Shown one piece after another: positions 18,660 through 26,853 of a stretch of 64,000 nucleotides of DNA; the first letter of the stretch is position 1, and each line of letters opens with the position of its first letter. This DNA is from Armatimonadota bacterium. GTDB taxonomy: Bacteria > Armatimonadota > Fimbriimonadia > Fimbriimonadales > Fimbriimonadaceae. A program made the translations under genes and the position numbers. Below the pieces are notes generated by a model. It was not told the DNA's origin. It searched no databases and saw only the letters and a program-made list of their open reading frames with translations. The stretch spans positions 248,001 through 312,000 of the forward strand of contig JAEURN010000004.1 in NCBI GenBank assembly GCA_016789105.1, in the 5' to 3' direction.

Positions 18660-19613
18660 GTGCTTGAGCCCGATTCCCTGATCTACGTGGCGGGCCACCG
18701 GGGGATGGTGGGCTCGGCGGTGGTGCGCGAATTCCGCGCCCGCGGGTTCGACCGGATTCTGACGGCAAGGCGCGAGCGGCTTGACCTTCGCGACCAAAAG
18801 GCGACCCACGAATTTCTGAAAGAAACCCAGCCAGATGTGGTCGTCATGGCGGCGGCGCGGGTGGGCGGGATCCTGGCGAACTCGAACTACCCGGCCGAAT
18901 TCCTCTATGACAATCTCGCCATGACCGCCAATGTCATTGAAGGGGCGTTTGCCGCCGGCACGGAGCGGTTGCTTTACCTGGGCAGCGCGTGCATCTACCC
19001 GCGCGACGTCCCACAGCCAATGCGTGAGGATGCCCTGCTCACCGCCCCGTTGGAGAAAACCAACGAGCCCTATGCAATCGCCAAGATTGCCGGATTGAAA
19101 TTATGCGAATCGTATCGGCGGCAATACGGGGTCACCTTTCATTCTGCGATGCCGACAAACCTTTACGGGACGGGGGACAACTACCATCCCGAAAATTCAC
19201 ATGTCCTGCCGGCAATGATCCGCCGGTTCCATGAAGCCAAGGAGGCCGAATTGCCGGAGGTTGTGATTTGGGGTTCCGGCACCCCATTGCGCGAGTTCCT
19301 CCACACGGACGATTGCGCGAGAGCGCTTTTGTTCCTTTTGGAAATGGAAGAGCCGCCGGGGTGGGTGAATATCGGCAGCGGCATCGAAATCTCGATCCGG
19401 GGCCTGGCGGAAGTGGTTGCCGGCATCGTGGGCTTCACCGGGACGATTGTGCAGGATGGGACAAAGCCCGACGGCACCCCACGGAAGCTAATGGATTCGT
19501 CGGTTTTGCGGGGGTTGGGGTGGAAACCGGAAATCGACCTGGAGACAGGAATCGAGTTGGCGTACCGCGAATTTTTGGCGGAGCTGGAAAACGGAACGGT
19601 GAGGAGTTATTGA
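18660..19613 (+). CDS. fcl: GDP-L-fucose synthase
   Basis: Epimerises and reduces GDP-4-keto-6-deoxymannose to GDP-L-fucose for surface glycans. The 317-residue short-chain dehydrogenase has the NADPH loop GHRGMVGSA (residues 12-20), GSACIYP with the catalytic Ser, and Tyr138-x3-Lys142 in PYAIAKIAG, followed by the family-specific [22 protein letters not shown]. No GDP-mannose dehydratase (gmd) lies nearby, so the substrate must be supplied from elsewhere. Confidence 0.93.
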   Translation: MLEPDSLIYVAGHRGMVGSAVVREFRARGFDRILTARRERLDLRDQKATHEFLKETQPDVVVMAAARVGGILANSNYPAEFLYDNLAMTANVIEGAFAAGTERLLYLGSACIYPRDVPQPMREDALLTAPLEKTNEPYAIAKIAGLKLCESYRRQYGVTFHSAMPTNLYGTGDNYHPENSHVLPAMIRRFHEAKEAELPEVVIWGSGTPLREFLHTDDCARALLFLLEMEEPPGWVNIGSGIEISIRGLAEVVAGIVGFTGTIVQDGTKPDGTPRKLMDSSVLRGLGWKPEIDLETGIELAYREFLAELENGTVRSY

Positions 19614-19701
19614 GCGGGGGGAGCTTCCGTGCCCCGTCCTCCGTTACCACCAGCCCTGGTGACACCCGCCACCCCATTCTAACGCCAGATCTGACTGGAT
19701 G

Positions 19702-20688
19702 TCACCGACGGCCCACTGATTCTTTGATGGCGTGGGCGAACTGCCCTACGCACCGTTCCAGCGATAGGTAATCCTCGGCCCGTGCCCGGGCCGCGTTCCC
19801 GATGGCTTCCATCGATTGGGGGGTGGCAAGGAGGTCGATGATCCGGTAATACGCATCGTCGTCGCCGTCAAAAAATTCGAGGCTGATTTCGGGGACTCCG
19901 ATTTCGCGCAAGGAAGAGAGTTCCCTCAAAACGACAGACTTGCCGAGGGCCATGCCCATAGCGGCGGCCATTTTGAACCCGGAGCGTCGATCTGGACAAA
20001 AAACGAGGTCTGCCGCTTGGATGAGGGTCCATGTATCGAATCCGGGATCGACCGGTTCGGCGGTGGCGAGTTTGCGGTTCCCGCCGAGGATTTGGAAGCG
20101 CGCGGCGAGCCGGGGGACTTCTTCGGCAAGTTGTCCCGAAATTTCGTCGAAGACGTCGATGGCGGAATCGGTGACGGCCCGCCCCACTCCCACTACCAGG
20201 CGCGCGTTTTGGTCAACGCCCAGCATGTCGCGGGCGACTTCCTTTGATGGCAGTCCTGCGGGGACGGCGACCCCCGGGACAATGACTTCCAGGTTCACGG
20301 CGTCGGCGTCGTCCAGAATTCGCTTCCCGGCGCGGCTGCAGCAGATTCCGATCCGGGCCGCCCCAAGCCGGCCGATCAACTGGTCGTGGGTGGTTTTGGG
20401 GGTGTCGTAGGCAACGTATCCCCAAGGCTTCTTGAGGTAGAACGCTTCGCTGCAAGCCCACGCGCACCGGTATCCCCAGGCGAGGATGAAATCGAATCCT
20501 TTGCCGGCGTCGCGGACTTGCCGGCTGACTTTGCGGTCGACGGCCCAGCCGGTTTTTTCGGGGATCCAATCGTCAGCGACATCGATGACGGCTTCTATTC
20601 CATTTGATTCCAAGCCCGGAACCAGCGACCGGGCTAGGCTGGCGGCTCCGCCAAACTTCTGCCGGGTGAGGAAGAGGGCGCGCAGCAT
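19702..20688 (-). CDS. Glycosyltransferase, group 1 (GT4-like)
   Basis: 328 residues, GT-B style. The N-terminus (LRALFLTRQKFGGAASLARSLVPGLE) matches glycosyltransferases of group 1; the C-terminal Rossmann half has a donor-site region (SGFKMAAAMGMALGKSVVLRELSSLREIG) corresponding to the usual 'EgfG ... EAmA.G.PVva' block but without the full E-x7-E motif, so activity is likely but not certain. It begins 4 bases after the MoxR stop and would be co-transcribed with it. No other glycan genes adjoin it on this strand. Confidence 0.7.
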   Translation of the reverse strand: MLRALFLTRQKFGGAASLARSLVPGLESNGIEAVIDVADDWIPEKTGWAVDRKVSRQVRDAGKGFDFILAWGYRCAWACSEAFYLKKPWGYVAYDTPKTTHDQLIGRLGAARIGICCSRAGKRILDDADAVNLEVIVPGVAVPAGLPSKEVARDMLGVDQNARLVVGVGRAVTDSAIDVFDEISGQLAEEVPRLAARFQILGGNRKLATAEPVDPGFDTWTLIQAADLVFCPDRRSGFKMAAAMGMALGKSVVLRELSSLREIGVPEISLEFFDGDDDAYYRIIDLLATPQSMEAIGNAARARAEDYLSLERCVGQFAHAIKESVGRR

Positions 20689-20692
20689 CGGG

Positions 20693-21640
20693 TCAGCGGG
20701 GGACGACCTGGGCGTCCAAAATGCGTTGGAGGACTTGCTCCACGCCGAATCCTTCGATTTCGGCTTCTGGCCTCATGATGACGCGGTGGCGGAGGACAGG
20801 CATGGCGAGTTCTTTGATGTCATCGGGGATGACGAAGTCTCGGCCCCGGATGGCCGCCAATGCCTGGGAGGCGGCAACCAAGGCGAGCCCGGCCCGCGGC
20901 GATCCACCGACCATCAGGTCTCCGCTGGACCGCGTCGCGCGGACGATGTCGTAGATGTAGCGGAACATGCGGTCTTCCATTTTCACCGCGCGGACTTGGG
21001 ACCGAACGGCGTTGAGGCCTGCGATGTCGATGACGGGTTGGATTTGGGCGGCTTCCAGGTTTTGGGCGCGGAACCCAGCGTGGAATCGGCGGAGGACATC
21101 CACTTCTTGCTCGTCGCCGGGGTAGTCCATCACGATTTTGAAGAGGAACCGGTCTTGCTGGGCTTCGGGGAGGGGATACGTGCCTTCGTATTCGATGGGG
21201 TTTTGTGTTGCAAAAACCATGAAGGGCTTGGGCAGCGTGTATCGGACGCCGTCGATAGTGGCTGTCCGTTCCTCCATGGCTTCCAAGAGAGCGGCTTGAG
21301 TTTTGGGGGGTGTCCGGTTGATTTCGTCGGCAAGGAGGACAGAGGTGAAGATTGGCCCTTGCCGGAGGGAGAACTCACCGGTCCTTTGATCGAAGATGTT
21401 GGTGCCGATGACATCGCTCGGCATGAGGTCGGGGGTGAATTGGATCCGCTTGAATTCGAGGTTGAGGGCTTGGGAGAAGCTCCTGACCATCAGGGTTTTG
21501 CCCAGGCCTGGGACACCCTGGAGCAGGCAGTGCCCGTCGGCAAAAAGGGCGACAAGGGCCTGTTCCACCGCCCGCGACTGCCCGACTATCGCCTTACCCA
21601 CTTCGGCATAGATCCTGGTTGCGACCTCGGCAACGTGCAT
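20693..21640 (-). CDS. MoxR-family AAA+ ATPase
   Basis: 315 residues, cytoplasmic chaperone-like ATPase. It has the Walker A GVPGLGKT, the Walker B/sensor segment LLADEINRTPPKTQAALLEAM, FATQNPIEYEGTYPLPEAQQDRF and GGSPRAGLALV, all diagnostic of MoxR. Family members assemble metal or cofactor sites or act with VWA-domain partners. Here the usual DUF58 and VWA genes are absent and a glycosyltransferase follows. ATG 21640 is chosen because a TACGAT box precedes it by 6 bases; the open frame runs 50 codons further. Confidence 0.92.
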   Translation of the reverse strand: MHVAEVATRIYAEVGKAIVGQSRAVEQALVALFADGHCLLQGVPGLGKTLMVRSFSQALNLEFKRIQFTPDLMPSDVIGTNIFDQRTGEFSLRQGPIFTSVLLADEINRTPPKTQAALLEAMEERTATIDGVRYTLPKPFMVFATQNPIEYEGTYPLPEAQQDRFLFKIVMDYPGDEQEVDVLRRFHAGFRAQNLEAAQIQPVIDIAGLNAVRSQVRAVKMEDRMFRYIYDIVRATRSSGDLMVGGSPRAGLALVAASQALAAIRGRDFVIPDDIKELAMPVLRHRVIMRPEAEIEGFGVEQVLQRILDAQVVPR

Positions 21641-21646
21641 GGGTGC

Positions 21647-21652
21647 ATCGTA
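21647..21652 (-). promoter_or_regulatory. -10 box TACGAT, leaderless start of moxR
   Basis: Read on the minus strand: TACGAT, 6 bases, ATG 21640. It faces the divergent promoter at 21695. Confidence 0.55.
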
Positions 21653-21694
21653 CCATCGGGGGGCCGGCACCGGATTGGGAACGATACGGGCCGG

Positions 21695-21700
21695 TAGACT
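21695..21700 (+). promoter_or_regulatory. -10 box TAGACT before the 21738 operon
   Basis: TAGACT lies 37 bases before ATG 21738, implying a leader of about 30 bases. It is divergent from the moxR promoter 43 bases away. Confidence 0.45.
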
Positions 21701-21737
21701 GTTCCTCTTTGCGGGCGGGGCCCGCCATCCCACAACG

Positions 21738-22844
21738 ATGAAACAATCGACCAAAGTTTTGCTGTTTGCTACTGGGGTTGCCGCCGCCATTTACGGCGGG
21801 TTCTGGGGTTTTGGTGAGTGGCAAGTCGGAAGCTTCCAGCCAAAGCCGATCAGCCCCGGCAAAGTCTCGCTGGTGGCCGTGAACACCGATTTGGGATTTG
21901 CCATCCGGGTGGCGAACAATGTGGCGCACCTTGTCCAGGTCGATAAGGCCGTCGGATTCGATGCGCCGCAAAAGGAGGGTTCGGAAGAAGATGCCCGCCG
22001 CATCCCCATGCGGGAGTTGTTGCAATCCTTGCAGGGCGATGAGGCCGCCCTTTCGCGACTGACTATGGTTTTGAACCGCATGAATCCCGATGACCTCCAG
22101 CCAACCGATGTGGTGTGGAATGCCGAGGACATCGAAAAAGCCATTGGTGGCGACACCGTTCTGAAGACCAAGCTCGAGCAAGACCTGAACATGTCGCTAG
22201 ACGGGAACCCCCCGGCCGAAGTCCGCCCCAAGAGCATCTTGAACGGCATCGTTGTCATGGTTCCCGTTCCGGTCCATGTAAATGTTTCGGGCGAAGAGAG
22301 GGTGATGATTGCCCGGATCCCGCAGGCCTACCAGCCCCAAATGGCCAAAGACCTGGCCCAGATCATCGAGAAGCGATTCAACCCAACAAAAGAGTTCATT
22401 GTCGGGAATTACCGTGAAGTTGCCAAGAAGTACGGCCCGGGCAAAATTCAGGAAGATGTGCGCCAAAAGCTGTCCCAACTGATCTCCGAAGAGAAAAAAT
22501 CGTTGCTGGCGGAAAAACCGGAACAAGTCTTGCGGGGGGCAGCAGTGCTTGTCAACGAAACGATGATCAGCGGTGCCTCGACCAGTGTCCGCAAGGATGA
22601 GAAAGGGAACAACATCTACACCATCCACCTGCAGATGACGGACGAGGGCCGTTTGCGCCTTTGGAAGTACAGCCGCAAACGCAAGGGCTCGCACTTGCTG
22701 GTGGTGGTGAACGGGGTGGCGATTGCCGCGCCGCGGGTGACGACAGAATTGGCCGGCCACTCTTTGGACTTGACCGACCTGAAGGACCGTCGGCTCGTCG
22801 AAGATGCCGTGTCGCAGATCAAATCGTTGAAACAGGCAAAATAA
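21738..22844 (+). CDS. Membrane-anchored protein with SecD-P1-like C-terminal domain
   Basis: 368 residues. One N-terminal transmembrane anchor (about residues 8-26) is followed by an exported domain. The last ~75 residues (IYTIHLQMTDEGRLRLWKYS..., SHLLVVVNGVAIAAPRVTTEL) follow the order of the SecD periplasmic P1 head (F-x-i-T-x-e-G, 'lAi.lDg.v.saP.v...i'). The membrane channel of SecD is absent. I infer a periplasmic domain borrowed from SecD; what it binds is unknown. It starts an operon-like run of same-strand genes to rodA. Confidence 0.62.
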   Translation: MKQSTKVLLFATGVAAAIYGGFWGFGEWQVGSFQPKPISPGKVSLVAVNTDLGFAIRVANNVAHLVQVDKAVGFDAPQKEGSEEDARRIPMRELLQSLQGDEAALSRLTMVLNRMNPDDLQPTDVVWNAEDIEKAIGGDTVLKTKLEQDLNMSLDGNPPAEVRPKSILNGIVVMVPVPVHVNVSGEERVMIARIPQAYQPQMAKDLAQIIEKRFNPTKEFIVGNYREVAKKYGPGKIQEDVRQKLSQLISEEKKSLLAEKPEQVLRGAAVLVNETMISGASTSVRKDEKGNNIYTIHLQMTDEGRLRLWKYSRKRKGSHLLVVVNGVAIAAPRVTTELAGHSLDLTDLKDRRLVEDAVSQIKSLKQAK

Positions 22845-22854
22845 CAGGTAGACC

Positions 22855-23559
22855 ATGAAGTTGCTCACAATCGGATGCATTGCCGCGCTGGCCGCGGCGC
22901 TCTCCTTGGCGGGATGTGGGAAATCGGACGACAAGTCCGTTGCCGGCCCGGCCCCCAAAATCGAAAAATTCCCGGAATCCACCAAGATTTCAGATTTGTT
23001 CCCCACGACGGTCGGGGCCCAGTCCGCGTTTAAGCCCACAACCGGCACCGGCGAAATGACTTTGAAGGTCACCGACGTGCAGGATATGGGGGGTACCAAG
23101 TCGGTGACGGTGGATGTTTTCCAAAACGGGGACAAATCCGACACGATCAAATGGCGGGTTTCGGATGAAGGGATTTTCCAAGAAACGGCCCGCAATGGCA
23201 AGCCGTACAACCCACCGCAGCCGGTTGTCGGCCCGGCAGTTAAGGATACGAAGCAGGTCGACTACAACGGCAACGGCCCGTATCCATCAGTTAACAAGGA
23301 CGAACCTGTTTCTGGTCCGTTGAAAGGCATTTTGCGAAATCGCGGGATCGAAGTCGTGGACACCGGCATGGGGCAGATCGAGGCATTGGCCGTGGAGAGC
23401 ATCTACCAATATTCCGCCGGGAAGAACACGTACCGGGTCTCAAACGTCACTTGGTTTGCACCCAAATACGGTATCGTCCGGATGCTCCAGCAAACCCAGA
23501 GGAGCGACGGTCAAACCCAATCGTTTTCGATGAAACTCACGAGTTTCCGGAGCAAATAG
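22855..23559 (+). CDS. Lipoprotein, first of four similar exported proteins
   Basis: 234 residues. Signal peptide with lipobox LAGC at Cys21. The exported part is beta-rich with ISDLFPTTVGAQ near the front and NVTWFAPKYGIVRM near the end. That closing motif (aromatic, Ala/Glu, Pro/Gly, Gly, aliphatic) recurs in the next three genes, suggesting one fold repeated four times. The gene starts 10 bases after the preceding stop. Function unknown. Confidence 0.7.
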   Translation: MKLLTIGCIAALAAALSLAGCGKSDDKSVAGPAPKIEKFPESTKISDLFPTTVGAQSAFKPTTGTGEMTLKVTDVQDMGGTKSVTVDVFQNGDKSDTIKWRVSDEGIFQETARNGKPYNPPQPVVGPAVKDTKQVDYNGNGPYPSVNKDEPVSGPLKGILRNRGIEVVDTGMGQIEALAVESIYQYSAGKNTYRVSNVTWFAPKYGIVRMLQQTQRSDGQTQSFSMKLTSFRSK

Positions 23560-23573
23560 AGTCGCTGAAAGCC

Positions 23574-24302
23574 ATGCGTTGGTCCCTGTATCCCGCCATC
23601 CTGTTCGCCCTCGCGCTCGGCCTTGCCGCGTGCACCCCGCCCGCCACGGATAAGCCGAAAGAGGAAACCGGCACAACCGGGGCCAGCGGCTCTTCCAAGC
23701 CGGAGACGGCCGCCACGGAGCCGGTACCAGATGCCCTGAAGCATGAAGGGTTCAAGTATTACGGCTTGGAGGCTACGAACGAGCAGAGCTACGAGTTTGA
23801 TATGAACGGCTCGAAGCGGGAAGGCAGCCAAAAGCTCACGTATAAGGGGCTAAAGGACGGCAAGCCGCAATTCACCATCGAACGGTCTGGCGCGCTGCAA
23901 CAGATTGGCACCGAGAATGTTGAAGTGCGCGAGGATGGCGTCTACATTGTTTCGACAGACCGGATGCAGGCCCTCAAGACGGCCATGATGGCGTTGCCGG
24001 CCAAGTTGGAAGTCGGCAAAACATGGGATATCACCGAGGACGTCAAAGATGACCTGGGCAACGATGTGAAAATGAAGGCGACCAACAAGATCGACGGACC
24101 GGAAAAGCTCAAAACGGCCGCCGGCGAGTTCGACTGTATGGTGGTTTCCATGACCGGCACCCTGGATTCCAACGGCAAGAAGCAAACGGTGAGCGGAAAA
24201 ACCTGGTTTGCGGCCGGCATCGGCACAGTCAAACTTCAAGTGACCTCGCAGTCGGGCAAAGACAAACCAGTCGCTTATACGATCACTTTGGTCAAACAGT
24301 AA
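23574..24302 (+). CDS. Lipoprotein, second of four similar exported proteins
   Basis: 242 residues. Signal peptide with lipobox LAAC, then a Thr/Glu/Pro-rich linker to about residue 50 that would hold the domain away from the membrane. The domain has LEVGKTWDITEDV, AAGEFDCMVVSMTG and the closing GKTWFAAGIGTVKLQV. This order (GKxW, then GxFxC, then WFAxGxGxV) is reminiscent of DUF3108/TapB-like beta-barrel lipoproteins; the match is by eye. ATG 23574 is preferred over upstream in-frame codons because it begins the signal peptide. Confidence 0.68.
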   Translation: MRWSLYPAILFALALGLAACTPPATDKPKEETGTTGASGSSKPETAATEPVPDALKHEGFKYYGLEATNEQSYEFDMNGSKREGSQKLTYKGLKDGKPQFTIERSGALQQIGTENVEVREDGVYIVSTDRMQALKTAMMALPAKLEVGKTWDITEDVKDDLGNDVKMKATNKIDGPEKLKTAAGEFDCMVVSMTGTLDSNGKKQTVSGKTWFAAGIGTVKLQVTSQSGKDKPVAYTITLVKQ

Positions 24303-24328
24303 AGGCTCGCTGGCACGTCATAACGGTT

Positions 24329-25006
24329 ATGGTTGCAACGATTCTCGCCGCTGCCTTGGCCATCGGCACATCGGACGTCCAAGACTATTTCCCGCTTGCC
24401 GCTGGTTCGGTTCGCACTTACGAGGAAGAAGTCGTTGCCAACGGCAAAAAGTTCACCCTTTCGGTTGTGGAGACCGTCGGTTCGGAAACCGCGCTCAAGC
24501 GGTTCGAGCCGTATACAGATCCGGACGACAAAGAGAATCCACAAAAGTACCGCCCAGTCGAAGGGATGGGCATTGAGGTTTTGACTTCGGTCGATGGCCG
24601 CAAAGGGATCCCGACCTACTACGAATACCGCGACAACCGGGTGTTCATCGTCGGCGTTGAAACCGGCGTCTTGATGGAGAAGGTCTATCCGATTTTCGCC
24701 ATCGGGAGGAATCCGGAGCAATGGTCTTATTCGGGGGAAATTCCGGTCATGGGTGCGCCGGCCCTTGCGACGATCGAAGGCGAAACGAGGGTGCGCAAGG
24801 ATTACCGCTTTGAGGGCAAAGATTATCCGGCGGTTGAAACAACTTTGCACACCCACATCAGTTTCGGGGGCGACCTTGATGCCGATTCCGTGCAACGATC
24901 AGTCTATGCCAAGGGACTTGGGCTGGTGGAGTTTGAGGAAAAGGGGAAACAAGGGAGCAACACGACCACCCGCAAGCGTAAACTAGTGAAGGTGCGGAAC
25001 GGATAG
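24329..25006 (+). CDS. Secreted protein, third of four similar exported proteins
   Basis: 225 residues with a short N-terminal hydrophobic segment (VATILAAALAIGTS) that acts as signal peptide but has no lipobox Cys, unlike its neighbours. It shows the family pattern VQDYFPLAAGSVRTYEEE at the start, KDYPAVETTLHTH in the middle and SVYAKGLGLVEFEEKG at the end. ATG 24329 follows a CATAAC sequence by 4 bases. Function unknown. Confidence 0.66.
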   Translation: MVATILAAALAIGTSDVQDYFPLAAGSVRTYEEEVVANGKKFTLSVVETVGSETALKRFEPYTDPDDKENPQKYRPVEGMGIEVLTSVDGRKGIPTYYEYRDNRVFIVGVETGVLMEKVYPIFAIGRNPEQWSYSGEIPVMGAPALATIEGETRVRKDYRFEGKDYPAVETTLHTHISFGGDLDADSVQRSVYAKGLGLVEFEEKGKQGSNTTTRKRKLVKVRNG

Positions 25007-25023
25007 CCGCACCGTTTCCGACG

Positions 25024-25710
25024 ATGCGACCCAAGACGACCTTTGCCCTGCCCCTGCTCCTGGTCGCCTTGTTGGTCGGATGCACTCCGCCGGCTGCAAA
25101 GCCAAACCCGACGCCCGAACCCGAACCGGTTTCGATCCCGCAAGAGTTCGCCAACCGCGATGCCCTCAAACCAGGAGCATCGCCCCCGCGCGAGGCGAAC
25201 CTCATCCTGAACGGCACCGAAATCCCCGTCGTCTTGAAGGAAAAGCGCGATTCCAACTTCATCGTTTATTCCTGGATCGTCGATCCCGCCGGTGAATCGG
25301 GCGAACCGGTGGAAGTGGAGAGCGAAAAATACTTCGATACGACGGATCTCTTCTCATTCGCGGCGACTGCACAAGAAAAATATGACCCCCCCATCAGCCT
25401 CATCCAATATCCGATGACGGTTGGAAAAGGGTGGGAGTGGGCCGGGGAGGTCATCACCGGCAAGTCCAAGGCCAAAGCCAAGGCTTCGGTCTCCTCAAAA
25501 TCAGACACCCTGAATCTGTCAACGGGCAAAGTTTCGGCACTGATGGTGGTTGTGGAACTGGCCTACGACGGGATCTCGTCGCCGAACAAGCGGGAGCTCA
25601 AGTTTTGGTTTGAGCCGGGCAAGGGCCTCATCCGGCGTGAGCTTTGGGCAAGCTCGACCCGGACTCCCCGTACTTCTGCCGACACCACTCGGGAAAAAGA
25701 GGGCCAGTGA
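25024..25710 (+). CDS. Lipoprotein, fourth of four similar exported proteins
   Basis: 228 residues. Lipobox LVGC at Cys20, then a Pro/Glu-rich linker. The domain has MTVGKGWEWAGEV, STGKVSALMVVVEL and the closing FWFEPGKGLIRREL, the same order as in the gene at 23574. The stop overlaps the GTG start of rodA (GTGA, 25707-25710), which ties this lipoprotein set to the cell-elongation gene. Confidence 0.7.
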   Translation: MRPKTTFALPLLLVALLVGCTPPAAKPNPTPEPEPVSIPQEFANRDALKPGASPPREANLILNGTEIPVVLKEKRDSNFIVYSWIVDPAGESGEPVEVESEKYFDTTDLFSFAATAQEKYDPPISLIQYPMTVGKGWEWAGEVITGKSKAKAKASVSSKSDTLNLSTGKVSALMVVVELAYDGISSPNKRELKFWFEPGKGLIRRELWASSTRTPRTSADTTREKEGQ

Positions 25711-26825
25711 CGCTCAACGCCAGCCACGACCCGCTGGTGATTGAACGGAAAGAATCCCGCGGCCACGATTGGGGGATGCTGCTGACGGCGGCGCTGTTGC
25801 TGGCGGTGGGGATTTTCTCGCTTGCGAGCATAGACAATGCCCGGGGAACGGTTTTTGCCAGCCGCCAAATGATTTTTGCCGCCCTGGGTATGGTTGTTTT
25901 CTTCATCTTCAACCGGATCAAATTGGCGACCTTTCGGGCGATGGCCCCGGTCCTTTACGGGGCCAACATCCTGGTTTTGGTTGCCACGCTTTTGGTCGGC
26001 AAGAGCCGCGGCGTGACATCGCGCTGGATCGATATCGGACCGTTCCAGTTCCAACCGAGCGAAATCAGCAAGCTCCTTTTGGCCTTGACCCTTGCGACTT
26101 ATTTCGCCAACCGGGAAGACAAGATGGACGAGTTGGGAACCTATCTGGGGGCGCTCTTGCATGCGGCCCCGATCCTTGCCCTCATCTTGTTACAGCCCCA
26201 CTTGGGGGCGACTGTGGCCCTTTTGTTCCTCCTCCTTTCGGTTGCAATTGCCGCCGGTGTCCCTTGGAAGTACTTTCCGGCCACATTGGCCATCCTTGTG
26301 GCGGTCGGGGGTATTGCCTGGTTCACGCCCAAGGTAATGCCGCCATATATGCGCGCCCGGGTGGAGGCCCAGATCGACAAGTTTGTGGGTGGCGACCACG
26401 ATCCCCGCGGCAAGGACTACCAGCAATGGCAGTCCAAAATGGCGATCGGTTCCGGCGGTGCCACGGGAGAAGGGTTTTTCCGTGGTGAGCAAAAGGCGGC
26501 GGGAGTGATTCCAGTGCAGGAGGCGGACTTCATTTTTTCAGTGATCGGCGAAGAAGGAGGGTTCTTTGGCTCCTGCCTGGTGTTGTCGCTGTACGGCGCG
26601 TTCTTCTTTTTTGTGTGGCGGCGCGGGTTCATGGCTCAGACCTTGATGGGTCGCTCGGTTGCGGTCGGCCTGATGGCGGTTTTGGGATTCCACACGGTGG
26701 CAAACCTTGCCATGGTGATCGGCTTTGGACCGGTTGTTGGACTTTGGTTGCCTTTCATGAGCCACGGTGGAACGTCTTTGTGGATGTGCATGGGTGCATT
26801 GGGTTTGCTGGACCAATGCGAATGA
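25707..26825 (+). CDS. rodA: SEDS peptidoglycan glycosyltransferase RodA/FtsW family
   Basis: Polymerises lipid II into glycan strands together with a class B penicillin-binding protein. The 372-residue protein has about ten membrane helices and typical blocks: SRGVTSRWIDIGPFQFQPSEISK, LLQPHLGATVAL, QSKMAIGSGG, ADFIFSVIGEEGG and LPFMSHGGTSLW. The position before the GSGG block carries a slightly long Asp/Gly-rich loop (GGDHDPRGKDYQQW). RodA is favoured over FtsW by sequence style but not proven. The GTG start overlaps the upstream lipoprotein stop; ftsK follows. Confidence 0.88.
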   Translation: MTLNASHDPLVIERKESRGHDWGMLLTAALLLAVGIFSLASIDNARGTVFASRQMIFAALGMVVFFIFNRIKLATFRAMAPVLYGANILVLVATLLVGKSRGVTSRWIDIGPFQFQPSEISKLLLALTLATYFANREDKMDELGTYLGALLHAAPILALILLQPHLGATVALLFLLLSVAIAAGVPWKYFPATLAILVAVGGIAWFTPKVMPPYMRARVEAQIDKFVGGDHDPRGKDYQQWQSKMAIGSGGATGEGFFRGEQKAAGVIPVQEADFIFSVIGEEGGFFGSCLVLSLYGAFFFFVWRRGFMAQTLMGRSVAVGLMAVLGFHTVANLAMVIGFGPVVGLWLPFMSHGGTSLWMCMGALGLLDQCE

Positions 26826-26832
26826 TCCCTGC

Positions 26833-26838
26833 TATACT
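26833..26838 (+). promoter_or_regulatory. -10 box TATACT upstream of ftsK
   Basis: TATACT lies 15 bases before ATG 26854, implying a leader of about 8 bases. Confidence 0.5.
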
Positions 26839-26853
26839 AAGTTCAGCCTAAGG

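Noticed and set aside
20486-21697. 403-residue plus-strand frame
   Set aside because: Antisense to moxR and the glycosyltransferase; composition shows no protein-like pattern.
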